Under the pieces are notes generated by a model that saw nothing but the letters and a program-made list of their open reading frames with translations, was not told the DNA's origin and made no database searches. Made by a program: the position numbers and the translations under genes. Shown here piece by piece: positions 8,397 to 16,615 of a DNA stretch of 64,000 nt. Each line of letters begins with the position of its first letter. Position 1 is the first letter of the stretch. Where the stretch lies: positions 1,327,501-1,391,500 of the forward strand of contig NZ_CP088247.1 of NCBI RefSeq assembly GCF_021117295.1, written 5' to 3'. Origin of the DNA: Methylorubrum sp. B1-46. GTDB lineage: Bacteria > Pseudomonadota > Alphaproteobacteria > Rhizobiales > Beijerinckiaceae.

Positions 8397-10775
8397 GTGA
8401 GAACTATTCATTATTGCCCGGCGCCTACAGGTGCGGGAAAGACTTACGCTATTGAAGAACGGTTGGATGAACTCGTCAGGGGTGGTGAAACAGTCGTCCT
8501 AATCCAACCGTCCAAGAACCTCTGCCATCAGACCGCGCAAGAGATGTCTGTGCGGTTTCCCAATGTTCCCGTAGAGGTCTTTAACCAGGATACGTGCGGG
8601 GAGAAAACACTAGTCAGCCTATCGAATCATCTGAGGAATCCACCAGATCGCCCCCACGTCATCATCAGCACGTTAGCAGCGTTCTTGATGATTCCACATT
8701 TTGATCGACCTGAACGCATTCATCTGATCTGTGACGAGATACCTGCTGCGTTCGTTCCTGACAGCATCCGCCTTCCCGACAACCATAGTTTGCTCACCGA
8801 TTCCTTAGCGATTGGGGATGCTGGTCCGATCTATGGTCTTGTTACGGCCTCCAATCCCTCGACTATCAGGAAATTGGCTGAGAACAGAAACAAGGACGTC
8901 TTCACTACTCTAGTCAATCCACTTGCAAGCCGTGTCCATCAAGGTCGCTACACCACTTACGTTGATCGCAAATCCTACAACGGACTCTTGAAAGGGAGCA
9001 AGGATGATCGTGTCCTAACCACATACTCAATGCTCAATCCATCCGTGTTTCTCGGCTTCAAATCTGTCTTGTTGGCTGGTGCACGGGCAGAAGAGACAAT
9101 CTTATACAAGTGGTTCGCAGGAAAGGGTGTGACGTTCGCCAGGGATGATGCTCTGATGAACAAGCTTCGCTACAACGAGCATGAAAACGGCCATTTGATT
9201 GAGTTCTACTACGCTTCTGAACGTAACTGGTCGAAGACGGAACAGAAGAAAGATCCGTTGATCAGACCTAGGTTTCTAGAAGCAGTGCGTTCTCTGTTCG
9301 GCGAGGAAGAGTTTGTATGGCAGGACAACGTTGTGAATGAGAAGGAGTCGTTTTCAGATGTATTACATGCCCATAATGTCGGTCATAGCCCACATGGATT
9401 GAACCAGTTCCAGCATATCAACAAGGCCGTTATTATGTCGGCACTGAATTATAGCAGGAATGAGGGTGGGTTTCTTACAAATCTGTGTGGAATCGGACCT
9501 GATGAACAGCGAGTCGCATTGGCTTATCACTGTTGTTATCAGACATATAATCGCATTTCGGTGCGCAATCCCAACAATCTTGAGCGGAAGATTGTAGTTC
9601 TGCCTGACCGGCAGAATGCTGCGTGGCAGCAGGAACGATTCCCCGGATCAGTTGTCATTCCGTTGGGCATTGATGCGAGAACAGGTGGTAGAACGAGGTC
9701 TGACAAGGTTTATGCCAGTCAAGCAGATAGACAAAGGGCTCATCGTGATAGAATGAAAGGCCAGCAAGCAGAAGTGATGAATGGATTGAGGAAGGCAATT
9801 GAGTCAAAACAAGAAATTTTCATAATCGACGATTGTCACGGCTATTCCTTTAATACAGTTATACCTGTGACATCCCTTCAAGGGTCCATCATTGAACATA
9901 AGAAGGATAGCAAATCAACGATGCTTGTAGGTTCGAGCGATGCCTTCGTGAAGAACATGAAGTTCTATTCAAAGTCTGTTTTTAAATCTAAGAATGCCAA
10001 CCTGTTGATCAGCCCTGCATTATTCATCGATAAGGATGATGCTACTTCTCGTCGATCTAAGGCGAATGCGTTTTGCGGTAAGAACATCTACCTTGATATT
10101 GAGAACGGGACGCTGACGCATAGACAGCTATCCAAAATCTTACCCAATATCGAGATGCTTGCCTATAGCTCATACAGTCATACGAAGGCAATGCCCCGGT
10201 ATCGAGTTGTTCTTCTTACCGATACGGTCATGTCTCCTGCGATGTATACGGCAATCTATAATATGATATGCCACAAGATCGAAATCGAAGGATATAGAGA
10301 TACTTTCGAGTTTGGTTTCAACAGCAAGGAGAAGGTTCACGGAATTGACCGTAAGCCCTATCTAACAGACCTCTTTTATCTTCCCTGTCAGCCGGCGGAT
10401 GGTGATGGTTTCTTCCTACACTATCGTAATGGCCGAAAGCCGCTCGACGTGCTGGACTGGTGTAACAACTCGTTCCCGACGCGCTTCGATAGTGATGGCC
10501 TAGCGGACGCCATATCTCAGGCATCGGCGAAGTCTATTGCGGTGGACCATGCTCAACTATGCGAAGAAGCCTTGCAACGCTTTCGAGATGAGACTGTCGT
10601 GCAAGGCAAGAGTCATAAGGCATTGTTGAAGCTGAACTACACGCTGCTTGAGGGTGGTGTGGATGATGCATCTCGGGACGTCACCCTGACACAAGCGGCA
10701 TTGTCGAGCCGTTCGCCGAATGACCGCATCAACGACAAGCGGCGAATGATGCGGTCATCTGCCAGAGTTGGATAA
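8397..10775 (+). CDS. Large helicase-like protein with putative primase-like C-terminal region
   Basis: 792 residues from GTG 8397 (CTGGAAA about 10 nt upstream). The N-terminal third resembles an SF2 helicase: Walker A APTGAGKT (residues 9-16), Walker B variant LICDEIP (Asp113-Glu114, where DEAH or DEAD would be usual), and a possible motif VI YQTYNRISVRNP. Around residues 561-663 comes a region with YLDIENG, YSSYSHTK followed by MPRYRVVLL, then GIDRKP...LFYLP. In my reading this resembles AEP-type primase domains of plasmid and phage replication proteins, but that is an inference. A replication initiator for the island is the most likely role. The gene stands alone, with 285 bp before it and 216 bp after. 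Confidence 0.65.
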   Translation: MRTIHYCPAPTGAGKTYAIEERLDELVRGGETVVLIQPSKNLCHQTAQEMSVRFPNVPVEVFNQDTCGEKTLVSLSNHLRNPPDRPHVIISTLAAFLMIPHFDRPERIHLICDEIPAAFVPDSIRLPDNHSLLTDSLAIGDAGPIYGLVTASNPSTIRKLAENRNKDVFTTLVNPLASRVHQGRYTTYVDRKSYNGLLKGSKDDRVLTTYSMLNPSVFLGFKSVLLAGARAEETILYKWFAGKGVTFARDDALMNKLRYNEHENGHLIEFYYASERNWSKTEQKKDPLIRPRFLEAVRSLFGEEEFVWQDNVVNEKESFSDVLHAHNVGHSPHGLNQFQHINKAVIMSALNYSRNEGGFLTNLCGIGPDEQRVALAYHCCYQTYNRISVRNPNNLERKIVVLPDRQNAAWQQERFPGSVVIPLGIDARTGGRTRSDKVYASQADRQRAHRDRMKGQQAEVMNGLRKAIESKQEIFIIDDCHGYSFNTVIPVTSLQGSIIEHKKDSKSTMLVGSSDAFVKNMKFYSKSVFKSKNANLLISPALFIDKDDATSRRSKANAFCGKNIYLDIENGTLTHRQLSKILPNIEMLAYSSYSHTKAMPRYRVVLLTDTVMSPAMYTAIYNMICHKIEIEGYRDTFEFGFNSKEKVHGIDRKPYLTDLFYLPCQPADGDGFFLHYRNGRKPLDVLDWCNNSFPTRFDSDGLADAISQASAKSIAVDHAQLCEEALQRFRDETVVQGKSHKALLKLNYTLLEGGVDDASRDVTLTQAALSSRSPNDRINDKRRMMRSSARVG

Positions 10776-10823
10776 ACAGTGATGGGTGCGCTGAAGGAGG
10801 CAGTTCAGGGCACCGGTCAAATC

Positions 10824-10843
10824 TAGCTCTTATTCTATCGTGA
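10824..10843 (+). repeat. Direct repeat copy 2, downstream of helicase/primase-like gene
   Basis: Second copy of TAGCTCNNATTCTATCGTGA, starting 48 bp after the stop of the helicase/primase-like gene. See 8195-8214 for the partner copy. Confidence 0.5.
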
Positions 10844-10991
10844 CTATTCAGTTGCTATAAGAGAGATGGTTGAAGTGATAAGGCATTAGGCGGCACATAA
10901 GAGGCCGATTTCTGCTCATACTTAACCTCTTACCGCCTGCTTTTCTGCGCTAATGCTGCGGAAAGTTACATACCCATAAGGAACCCCATAG

Positions 10992-11384
10992 ATGACCATT
11001 TGTTACAATCGCGGCCACCAAACCAAGCATAATTGGCAACTTTATATTATTCGGAGTATTGTATGTCGCTATCTTGAAGTCATGATGCCGCGTGACCCAT
11101 ATGTAGCGATGCCGATTGAGGATCAAGAGCTGTTTTATACGCTTAATGTTCTTGGAGAGGTCATCCACAATTCAAACGACATTGTCGACATGTGGAACTT
11201 GATGTCACCCTCCGATATCAGGAAGATGTTGACTATTGTGGGCGAGAGATTGATCACAACGACAATCGATCAGAAATATGTTGCGCTTTTGGTTCGGGAG
11301 TCAGATGATATTTATGATACTCTTGACGAGCAAACAGAGGAAGAAATTGCTGAGTACTATGGAGCTAAAATAGTTTTCAATTAG
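10992..11384 (+). CDS. Small hypothetical protein, island cargo
   Basis: 130 residues from ATG 10992, preceded by AAGGAA at a spacing of 8-9 nt, a convincing ribosome binding site. A second possible start is ATG 11082 (MMPRDPYVAM), which would give 100 residues. The C-terminal 90 residues are acidic and look helical, with ESDDIYDTLDEQTEEE. No domain is recognised. Base composition is low-GC like the rest of the island. It might be a small regulator or inhibitor, but nothing in the sequence shows this. Confidence 0.6.
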   Translation: MTICYNRGHQTKHNWQLYIIRSIVCRYLEVMMPRDPYVAMPIEDQELFYTLNVLGEVIHNSNDIVDMWNLMSPSDIRKMLTIVGERLITTTIDQKYVALLVRESDDIYDTLDEQTEEEIAEYYGAKIVFN

Positions 11385-11406
11385 CATCGCAGCGCAGATA
11401 GTAGAT

Positions 11407-11426
11407 CGGCGGCCAAGTGGCCGCCG
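11407..11426 (+). terminator. GC-rich hairpin downstream of small hypothetical gene
   Basis: A perfect 8-bp stem CGGCGGCC/GGCCGCCG around AAGT, 22 bp after the stop of the 10992-11384 gene. It is not followed by a T-run on either strand, so intrinsic terminator function is uncertain. Confidence 0.35.
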
Positions 11427-11567
11427 ACTCACGTATCACATACCATTCAAACGCCATTCGTCGTCCAAGGGTCAAAATGGATATACTTGTTAGCAAGCAA
11501 TATATTACTTTGTTGTAACTGGACTATTTGTGCCGATTAGAGATATTCAGCACATATATTTTGTATT

Positions 11568-11954
11568 TTAGCAACTCGAAGTACTGTCTTTCAATCCTAG
11601 TTCAATTTTCCCTCGACCGGTTCTTTCTGAGGCTGAACCTATAGTCATCGTCCAGTCAAGATGATCCGAGATAGAACCATCGAGGTCGATCCGAATCCCT
11701 TTGTTCGGTTCGAGGTTAATGACAATCGAAATCGGGCGGCCGAACGATGGGAGTTCCTTGCCTCCCCATCGATCAAGCTTTGACTGCAATCCTACTAACG
11801 CCTGCTTGATGAACGTATCTTCCGGCTGTGACAGGTCGAAGTCGATGCGTTTCAGCTTTGCCGCTCCTATCGCCCATATCGTCATAAGCGACGTGGGCGG
11901 CCAATTCGCGGTCTCGATCACGGCATAGGGGATGAAGGGATCGTCACTCATCAA
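11568..11954 (-). CDS. Hypothetical protein, last gene of xre/phosphatase-ARH operon
   Basis: 128 residues starting MMSDDPFIPYAVIETANWPP. The ATG overlaps the stop of the upstream phosphatase-ARH gene by 4 bp, so translation is coupled. No catalytic motif is visible; the protein is mixed alpha/beta with IRIDLDGSISDH near the C-terminus. The coupling suggests it partners or regulates the fusion enzyme, but its family is unknown to me. Confidence 0.7.
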   Translation of the reverse strand: MMSDDPFIPYAVIETANWPPTSLMTIWAIGAAKLKRIDFDLSQPEDTFIKQALVGLQSKLDRWGGKELPSFGRPISIVINLEPNKGIRIDLDGSISDHLDWTMTIGSASERTGRGKIELGLKDSTSSC

Positions 11955-13501
11955 ACGCTCTCCGTGAACAGCCGATCCGCTAAGCCCTCGATCCGATCAT
12001 TCCAGGCGAGACGCTTCCGCCATTGTTCGGGAATGCCTGACAGACCGTAGACGGCACCGGCAAGCTGGCCCGTGATCGCCGCCGTAGTGTCAGCATCATC
12101 ACCGAGATTCACCGCTTTTAGGACGGCCTCCGAGAAGCTTCCTGACGTTCCTACGCACCACAAGGCAGCTTCAAGGGAGTGGAGGACGTAACCGGAGGAT
12201 CGGATATCGTCCCGGTGTTTCCCCTTCCACGATCCTCCGACAATCGCCTGAACACCGTCACAGAGAGCATGGCCGTAGGATGCGCTCAGAACGTCCGTGA
12301 GCGGCCTTCCCTGGATCGCCGAGGCCATGATCGCGGAGAACGCTTCACAGCCGTCCACGGCCTCTTGAGCGCCATGGGTCGTGTAACTCTGTCTCCGTGC
12401 TGCGTCCCTCAAGCGGTCGTGATCGTTCCAGTAGCGGATAGCGACCGGTGACAGACGCATCAGGCTCCCATTGCCGGCCGTCATCCTATCAGTCGGACCA
12501 GCGTGAACGTCGCCGGTCTGTTCGAAGTGGGTGAGGGCGGTCGCGGTCACGGTGCCGATATCGAAGCAGTGACCTGTGACGGAATTCTCACCCCGACGAA
12601 ACCAGCGACAGAACCGTTCGAGTAGGTCGCGTTCATCCAGGCTGTCACGCTCGATCAGGCTGTCCGCAAGGCACAAGGCCATCGACGTGTCATCCGTCCA
12701 CTGACCCGGCCTGAGGTTGAAAGGACCGCCGCCAATCATGTCCGTGACGGGATCGAAGCTGCCGCGTGGCCGAAACTCCACCGTGGTCCCGATAGCGTCA
12801 CCCACGGCCAAGCCGACCAGAGAACCGAGGGCACGGTCCCGAATCGCGTCCAGTGTTGCCGAGGGCTGACGCTCTCCAACGGGACGCTGGCGGTAGACGT
12901 GCTTCTCTTGCTCGACGGTCTCGATGGCGCCAGGACGGGCCTCACGGACCCTCCGAATGGCATCCTCGGGATCAGCACCAAGCTCGACCAAAAGCCTTGC
13001 CGCTATGGTTCCCCCGCGACCAAGGCCACCCTTACAGTGGACAACGACGTTGAAGCCATTCCGAAGGCGTGACCGCAGCCCTTCACCGACCGTCACCCAT
13101 TCTGTCTCGAACGTCTCCGTAGGGGTCGAAACATCACGAATCGGTAGGTGGAGCCAATCGATCCCGTGGTGCTGACATTCTCCTTCAAGGCCAGGAACCC
13201 GTAGGGCCTCAATCTCGTGATTCTCGATCAGCGTGACTAGTGTTGTCGCGCCCCAATCGGAGATCGCCTTGATGTCCGTCGCCAGATCGCGGTTCCACGA
13301 GCCTGTAGCGCCGTCCGTCTGAACCTTACCGGGACAGAACGTGACACCGATCTTTCCAAGTCCATCACCAGCCGGGAGCGTCGCGACCTTAATCGGATGC
13401 GTCAGGCTGGTTCGTTGTTTAGGCTGACTGTGACGACCGAAGACCGTTTGGAAAGTATGATACCCATCCTCTGACATAGATTGAATGCTCCTATCATCCA
13501 T
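11951..13501 (-). CDS. Fusion of cysteine phosphatase (CDKN3/DSP-like) and ADP-ribosylglycohydrolase
   Basis: 516 residues. Residues about 35-205 form a dual-specificity/PTP-like phosphatase with the P-loop VVHCKGGLGRGG (Cys156, Arg162) and general-acid candidate Asp123 in LPIRDVS. Residues about 217-516 are an ADP-ribosylglycohydrolase (DraG/ARH) domain: GLAVGDAIG, the metal site GQWTDDTSM (Asp270, Asp271), and NLGDDADTTAAITGQLAGA (Asp468/Asp469/Asp471). The enzyme could remove phosphate and ADP-ribose from a protein, nucleic acid or nucleotide. It sits between an XRE regulator (18-bp gap) and a coupled unknown gene. GC is higher than in neighbouring island genes, so the cassette may have a separate origin. 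Confidence 0.88.
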   Translation of the reverse strand: MDDRSIQSMSEDGYHTFQTVFGRHSQPKQRTSLTHPIKVATLPAGDGLGKIGVTFCPGKVQTDGATGSWNRDLATDIKAISDWGATTLVTLIENHEIEALRVPGLEGECQHHGIDWLHLPIRDVSTPTETFETEWVTVGEGLRSRLRNGFNVVVHCKGGLGRGGTIAARLLVELGADPEDAIRRVREARPGAIETVEQEKHVYRQRPVGERQPSATLDAIRDRALGSLVGLAVGDAIGTTVEFRPRGSFDPVTDMIGGGPFNLRPGQWTDDTSMALCLADSLIERDSLDERDLLERFCRWFRRGENSVTGHCFDIGTVTATALTHFEQTGDVHAGPTDRMTAGNGSLMRLSPVAIRYWNDHDRLRDAARRQSYTTHGAQEAVDGCEAFSAIMASAIQGRPLTDVLSASYGHALCDGVQAIVGGSWKGKHRDDIRSSGYVLHSLEAALWCVGTSGSFSEAVLKAVNLGDDADTTAAITGQLAGAVYGLSGIPEQWRKRLAWNDRIEGLADRLFTESV

Positions 13502-13519
13502 CTATATCATGCACGGATA

Positions 13520-13873
13520 TTATTCAACGGACATCTTCGTGGCACGCTGATTGGCGATAGCTTCAATGATGACGAGCGCAAGCTTCCGGTCGTCTTGAGA
13601 TAGGCCTTTCAGAATCAATCTGATGCGCGACAGAGTCTCGTCATCTTCCTGTTTGCTATCGACCGTCTCAACCATGAACGTCATCGGAACTCTTGTGACT
13701 TGGCTTATACGGGCCAATGTGTCGAGCGAGGGTAGGTTAACGCCCCGTTCAATGCTCGAAACAGCGTCCTTTGTTCTCTCAATAAGTTCAGCGAGCCGTT
13801 CTTGAGTGAGGTCGGCATTCTCACGGGCACGCTTGGCCTGTGCTCCTATCGCTTGCTTCAAGTCACGCGTCAT
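13520..13873 (-). CDS. XRE-family transcriptional regulator
   Basis: 117 residues with an N-terminal helix-turn-helix (residues about 7-62): KRARENADLTQERLAELIERTKDAVSSIERG... in the canonical Cro/C1 pattern with NLPSLDTLARIS. The C-terminal half (DDETLSRIRLILKGLSQDDRKLALVIIEAIA) is probably a dimerisation helix pair. It is the first gene of the minus-strand operon with the phosphatase-ARH fusion. Palindromes lie directly upstream (13874-13900 and 13941-13955), so autoregulation is likely. Confidence 0.88.
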   Translation of the reverse strand: MTRDLKQAIGAQAKRARENADLTQERLAELIERTKDAVSSIERGVNLPSLDTLARISQVTRVPMTFMVETVDSKQEDDETLSRIRLILKGLSQDDRKLALVIIEAIANQRATKMSVE

Positions 13874-13900
13874 GCCCGGACTCTGGCTACGAGTTCGGGC
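13874..13900. promoter_or_regulatory. Inverted repeat at xre start: candidate operator
   Basis: GCCCGGACTC (13874-13883) and GAGTTCGGGC (13891-13900) form a 10-bp inverted repeat with one mismatch around a 7-bp spacer. It abuts the xre start codon. Position and symmetry suit binding of the XRE dimer to its own promoter; this is inferred from sequence only. Confidence 0.5.
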
Positions 13901-13940
13901 ATTGCCTACTGACCACAGATACGATAATTCTGACCTTGGG

Positions 13941-13955
13941 CGTAGTCAAGCTACG
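13941..13955. promoter_or_regulatory. Palindrome CGTAG-N5-CTACG in xre divergent region
   Basis: A perfect 5-bp palindrome with 5-bp spacer between xre and the divergent small gene at 13974. It could be a second operator controlling the divergent transcript. Short palindromes also arise by chance, so confidence is low. Confidence 0.35.
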
Positions 13956-13973
13956 ACCTAGGAGTCTTAATTT

Positions 13974-14207
13974 ATGGTTTGGGGTAACAAGGGGAACGGA
14001 CGAACTTTCAAGCCCTTCGTGAGCATCGACGATCCTGACATCCAACTCAGGGGGGTCGTTCGGAAGGGTAGTTACTGGTATATGAAATACGCGAAACGAG
14101 GATCATGGATGTCCTCTAACCACCTACTTGGTTCTGTAACCGGCAAGGGTCCGAAGAGCGGCACTGTGAATGGATCGCGGTATTGGGTTGATTGGGAAGA
14201 AGATTAG
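13974..14207 (+). CDS. Small hypothetical protein
   Basis: 77 residues, ATG 13974 with AGGAG 9 nt upstream. Rich in Gly, Trp, Tyr and Lys (VRKGSYWYMKYAKRGSW, GSRYWVDWEED). It is probably a compact beta protein; no family is recognised. Divergent from the xre operon and 49 bp upstream of the next gene. Confidence 0.6.
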   Translation: MVWGNKGNGRTFKPFVSIDDPDIQLRGVVRKGSYWYMKYAKRGSWMSSNHLLGSVTGKGPKSGTVNGSRYWVDWEED

Positions 14208-14256
14208 AATCTCCGACAATCAGCACCACTAACCACTCTAAACACGAGGCGATCCT

Positions 14257-14583
14257 ATGACTTGGTTCGATTTGGTTCATTACACACTAGTAGGCTTCGG
14301 AGTCTGCTTCGCCCTGCTACTCATTATGTTGGCATGTCAGGGCATCACGAAGCTTATCGTTCAAGCTTATGGCAACAGGAACTCGACCGAGGCACATCAC
14401 ACCCACACGTCGGAAGAGCATCACATCCACCATACTCGAAACATCCACCACTACGAGTATGATGACGAGATCGTAGCGCGACCGAAGACCGTGAGAGCCT
14501 CGAAGGTTCCGCCCATCGAATATCAGCGGATCGAGCAGACTATCGCGAAGCCGCAGATGATTACACGGGATCGGCGGTCTTGA
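14257..14583 (+). CDS. His-rich single-span membrane protein
   Basis: 108 residues. One predicted transmembrane helix (about residues 8-32, YTLVGFGVCFALLLIMLACQ) is followed by a histidine-rich segment, TEAHHTHTSEEHHIHHTRNIHHYEYDDE in pattern (about 12 His in 28 residues), and a basic C-terminal tail. The His/acidic cluster could bind metal ions. The ribosome binding site GAGGCGATCCT precedes ATG 14257. No relationship to a named family is apparent. Confidence 0.6.
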   Translation: MTWFDLVHYTLVGFGVCFALLLIMLACQGITKLIVQAYGNRNSTEAHHTHTSEEHHIHHTRNIHHYEYDDEIVARPKTVRASKVPPIEYQRIEQTIAKPQMITRDRRS

Positions 14584-14717
14584 TCGGCCCGCATCTACGC
14601 TAATGGATGCAGTTAGGCCGGCTTTATCGCTGAGCGTCCCGCGCCGGTCTTAACGCCCACCCGGCCACCATACGAGTTATCCACAGGGCACGATCCTTGA
14701 CGTTCGTGGCCTAGAGT

Positions 14718-14732
14718 GTTCCTGTTATGTTC
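14718..14732 (+). promoter_or_regulatory. LexA SOS box (GTTC-N7-GTTC) upstream of umuD
   Basis: GTTCCTGTTATGTTC matches the alphaproteobacterial LexA consensus GTTC-N7-GTTC exactly and ends 23 bp before the umuD start. A TTGACG hexamer at 14697-14702 could be the -35 element, so LexA binding would overlap the -10 region. This predicts DNA-damage induction of umuDC by the host LexA. Confidence 0.85.
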
Positions 14733-14755
14733 TGGATCGCTCTAGGTGGCTGTCG

Positions 14756-15190
14756 ATGCTCCATACCGCCGTTCCCATCATTACCCGTCCCATGCCGCTA
14801 CCGGTCCTGGCGAAGCCCGTCAGGGCCGGTTTTCCGTCTCCGGCTGACGACTTCATCGAGGAAGAGATCGACCTACAGCGGCTACTGATCGCGAACCGGC
14901 CAGCCACGTTCCTTGTGCGCGTCGCGGGTGATTCGATGATTCTCGCCCGCCTGTTCGATGGCGATCTTGCGGTGGTAGATCGTTCCCTCACACCCGCAAG
15001 CGGCGATGTTGTGGTGGTCGATATTGACGGTGATCGCTCGTTCAAGGTGTTCGGTCGGCAGGGGCATCGGATCACGTTGTCGTTTGCCAACCCGCGCTAT
15101 CCGACCTTCCAGCTTCCGTCCGATGCCTTGGTGGAAGTGTGGGGCGTCGTCTCAGGTTCGATCAATCCCCGTCGTCGTGCCTCCCGCTGA
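14756..15190 (+). CDS. umuD: UmuD-like translesion polymerase accessory protein
   Basis: 144 residues, S24 peptidase fold. The self-cleavage bond is Ala24-Gly25 (VRAGFPSPADDF), the nucleophile is Ser60 (AGDSM) and the general base Lys97 (DRSFKVF). Spacing corresponds to E. coli UmuD (Cys24-Gly25, Ser60, Lys97). RecA-stimulated cleavage would produce UmuD', which joins UmuC as Pol V. The stop overlaps the umuC ATG (TGATG at 15188-15192), and an SOS box lies upstream. The pair is island-borne, like plasmid mucAB or rumAB. Confidence 0.93.
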   Translation: MLHTAVPIITRPMPLPVLAKPVRAGFPSPADDFIEEEIDLQRLLIANRPATFLVRVAGDSMILARLFDGDLAVVDRSLTPASGDVVVVDIDGDRSFKVFGRQGHRITLSFANPRYPTFQLPSDALVEVWGVVSGSINPRRRASR

Positions 15191-16464
15191 TGGCCCGCGC
15201 CTATGCCTTGTCGGACGGAAACTCATTCTACTGTTCGTGCGAGAGGGTGTTTGACAGTTCACTTGCGCGAGTTCCTGTCATCGTCCTTTCCAATAACGAT
15301 GGATGTGCGATAGCGAGAACTCAGGAAGCTAAGTCGCTCGGTATCAAGATGGGAGATCCGTACTTTAAGATCAGAAATTATTGCAATTCGTCTGGTATTA
15401 AGGTATATTCATCGAATTACGCACTGTATGGCGATATGTCTGCGAGGGTTAACGATATCTATCGTAGCTTCTCACCGCGTGTCGAAATCTATAGCATTGA
15501 CGAGAGCTTCCTCGACCTGACTGATGTGCAGGTATCCCATCGGGTCAGTCTCGCGAGGGATATGCGGTCAACCGTCAAGCAGTGGACCGGCATCCCGACT
15601 TGTGTAGGCATCGGACCAACCAAGACGCTCGCCAAGCTCGCGAACCACATCGCCAAGACGATCCCTGAACTCGGTGGAGTGTGCGATCTCTCCGACGAGG
15701 AAGAGCGGGCCGCATGGTTAGTGCGAACGTCCCTGAGAGAGATATGGGGCGTTGGACCGGCGACCGCACGCAAGCTCGAAGCCCTCGGGTGCGATAGTGT
15801 GAGTGATGTTCGCGACCTCGATCCCAGGTTGGCCCGTAAGGGTATGACCGTCGTCGGCGAACGTTTGGTCTACGAGCTTCGCGGCATCCCCTGTCTCGAT
15901 CTCGAAACCGTCGCGCCTACCCGTAAGGGCTGCGCCGTCACCCGCTCGTTCTCGGATCGCGTCGATGACCTGCCGAGGATGGAAGAGGCTGTAGCGACCT
16001 ACGCTTCACGGTTGGGCGAGAAGCTTCGGCAGGGACGTTTAGGGACCGATCACGTCACCGTGTTCTACCATACGTCGGAGCATGACAGAGACAGGCCGCA
16101 ACGATCCGTCTCGACAGTGGTCACTCTACCCGAAGCGACGAACGACACACTGGTCCTGGCAAAGGCTGCGATCTCTGGCGTGCGGAGGGTCTGGAAAGAC
16201 GGCTACCGATATTCGAAGGCCGGCATCATCACGACGGACCTGATGCCCCTTGAAGCGTCGCAGCGGGCCTTGATCGGTGGACTGGATCGTGAGCGAAGTC
16301 GGCCGCTGATGGATGCCCTAGACAACTGCAACCGACGACACGGACGGGGAAGCGTGGTTCTGGCATCGTCGGGTTGGGCTAAAGCCCGGTCATGGTCCAC
16401 CAAGTTCGATATGCGTTCGCCCCGCTACACGACGCGCATCGATGAACTTCTCACTGTGCGATAG
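15190..16464 (+). CDS. umuC: UmuC-like Y-family DNA polymerase V subunit
   Basis: 424 residues from ATG 15190 (MARAYALSDGNSFYCSCERVF); an in-frame upstream start at 15139 would overlap umuD extensively and is less likely. Y-family motifs are ALSDGNSFYCSCE (first metal-binding Asp9), VLSNNDGC, and SIDESFLDL (catalytic Asp/Glu). The thumb region contains GIGPTKTLAKLA and IWGVGPATARKLEALG (helix-hairpin-helix). The C-terminal little-finger region is followed by a DUF4113-like tail (MDALDNCNRRHGRGSV). Length is normal. Error-prone lesion bypass under SOS control is expected. Confidence 0.95.
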   Translation: MARAYALSDGNSFYCSCERVFDSSLARVPVIVLSNNDGCAIARTQEAKSLGIKMGDPYFKIRNYCNSSGIKVYSSNYALYGDMSARVNDIYRSFSPRVEIYSIDESFLDLTDVQVSHRVSLARDMRSTVKQWTGIPTCVGIGPTKTLAKLANHIAKTIPELGGVCDLSDEEERAAWLVRTSLREIWGVGPATARKLEALGCDSVSDVRDLDPRLARKGMTVVGERLVYELRGIPCLDLETVAPTRKGCAVTRSFSDRVDDLPRMEEAVATYASRLGEKLRQGRLGTDHVTVFYHTSEHDRDRPQRSVSTVVTLPEATNDTLVLAKAAISGVRRVWKDGYRYSKAGIITTDLMPLEASQRALIGGLDRERSRPLMDALDNCNRRHGRGSVVLASSGWAKARSWSTKFDMRSPRYTTRIDELLTVR

Positions 16465-16615
16465 GGATGGGGGGAGAAACGGCGGGGAGATCGAGACCTT
16501 GACAGTGTGAAGGATCGCTAAGTGCCTATGCGACAACCGGGCGAGGGTAGGCAGGCGGAACTGACCCAATCTGACACTTGTTGAACGGGAATAGCGCATT
16601 TGCGAAAGGCATTCC

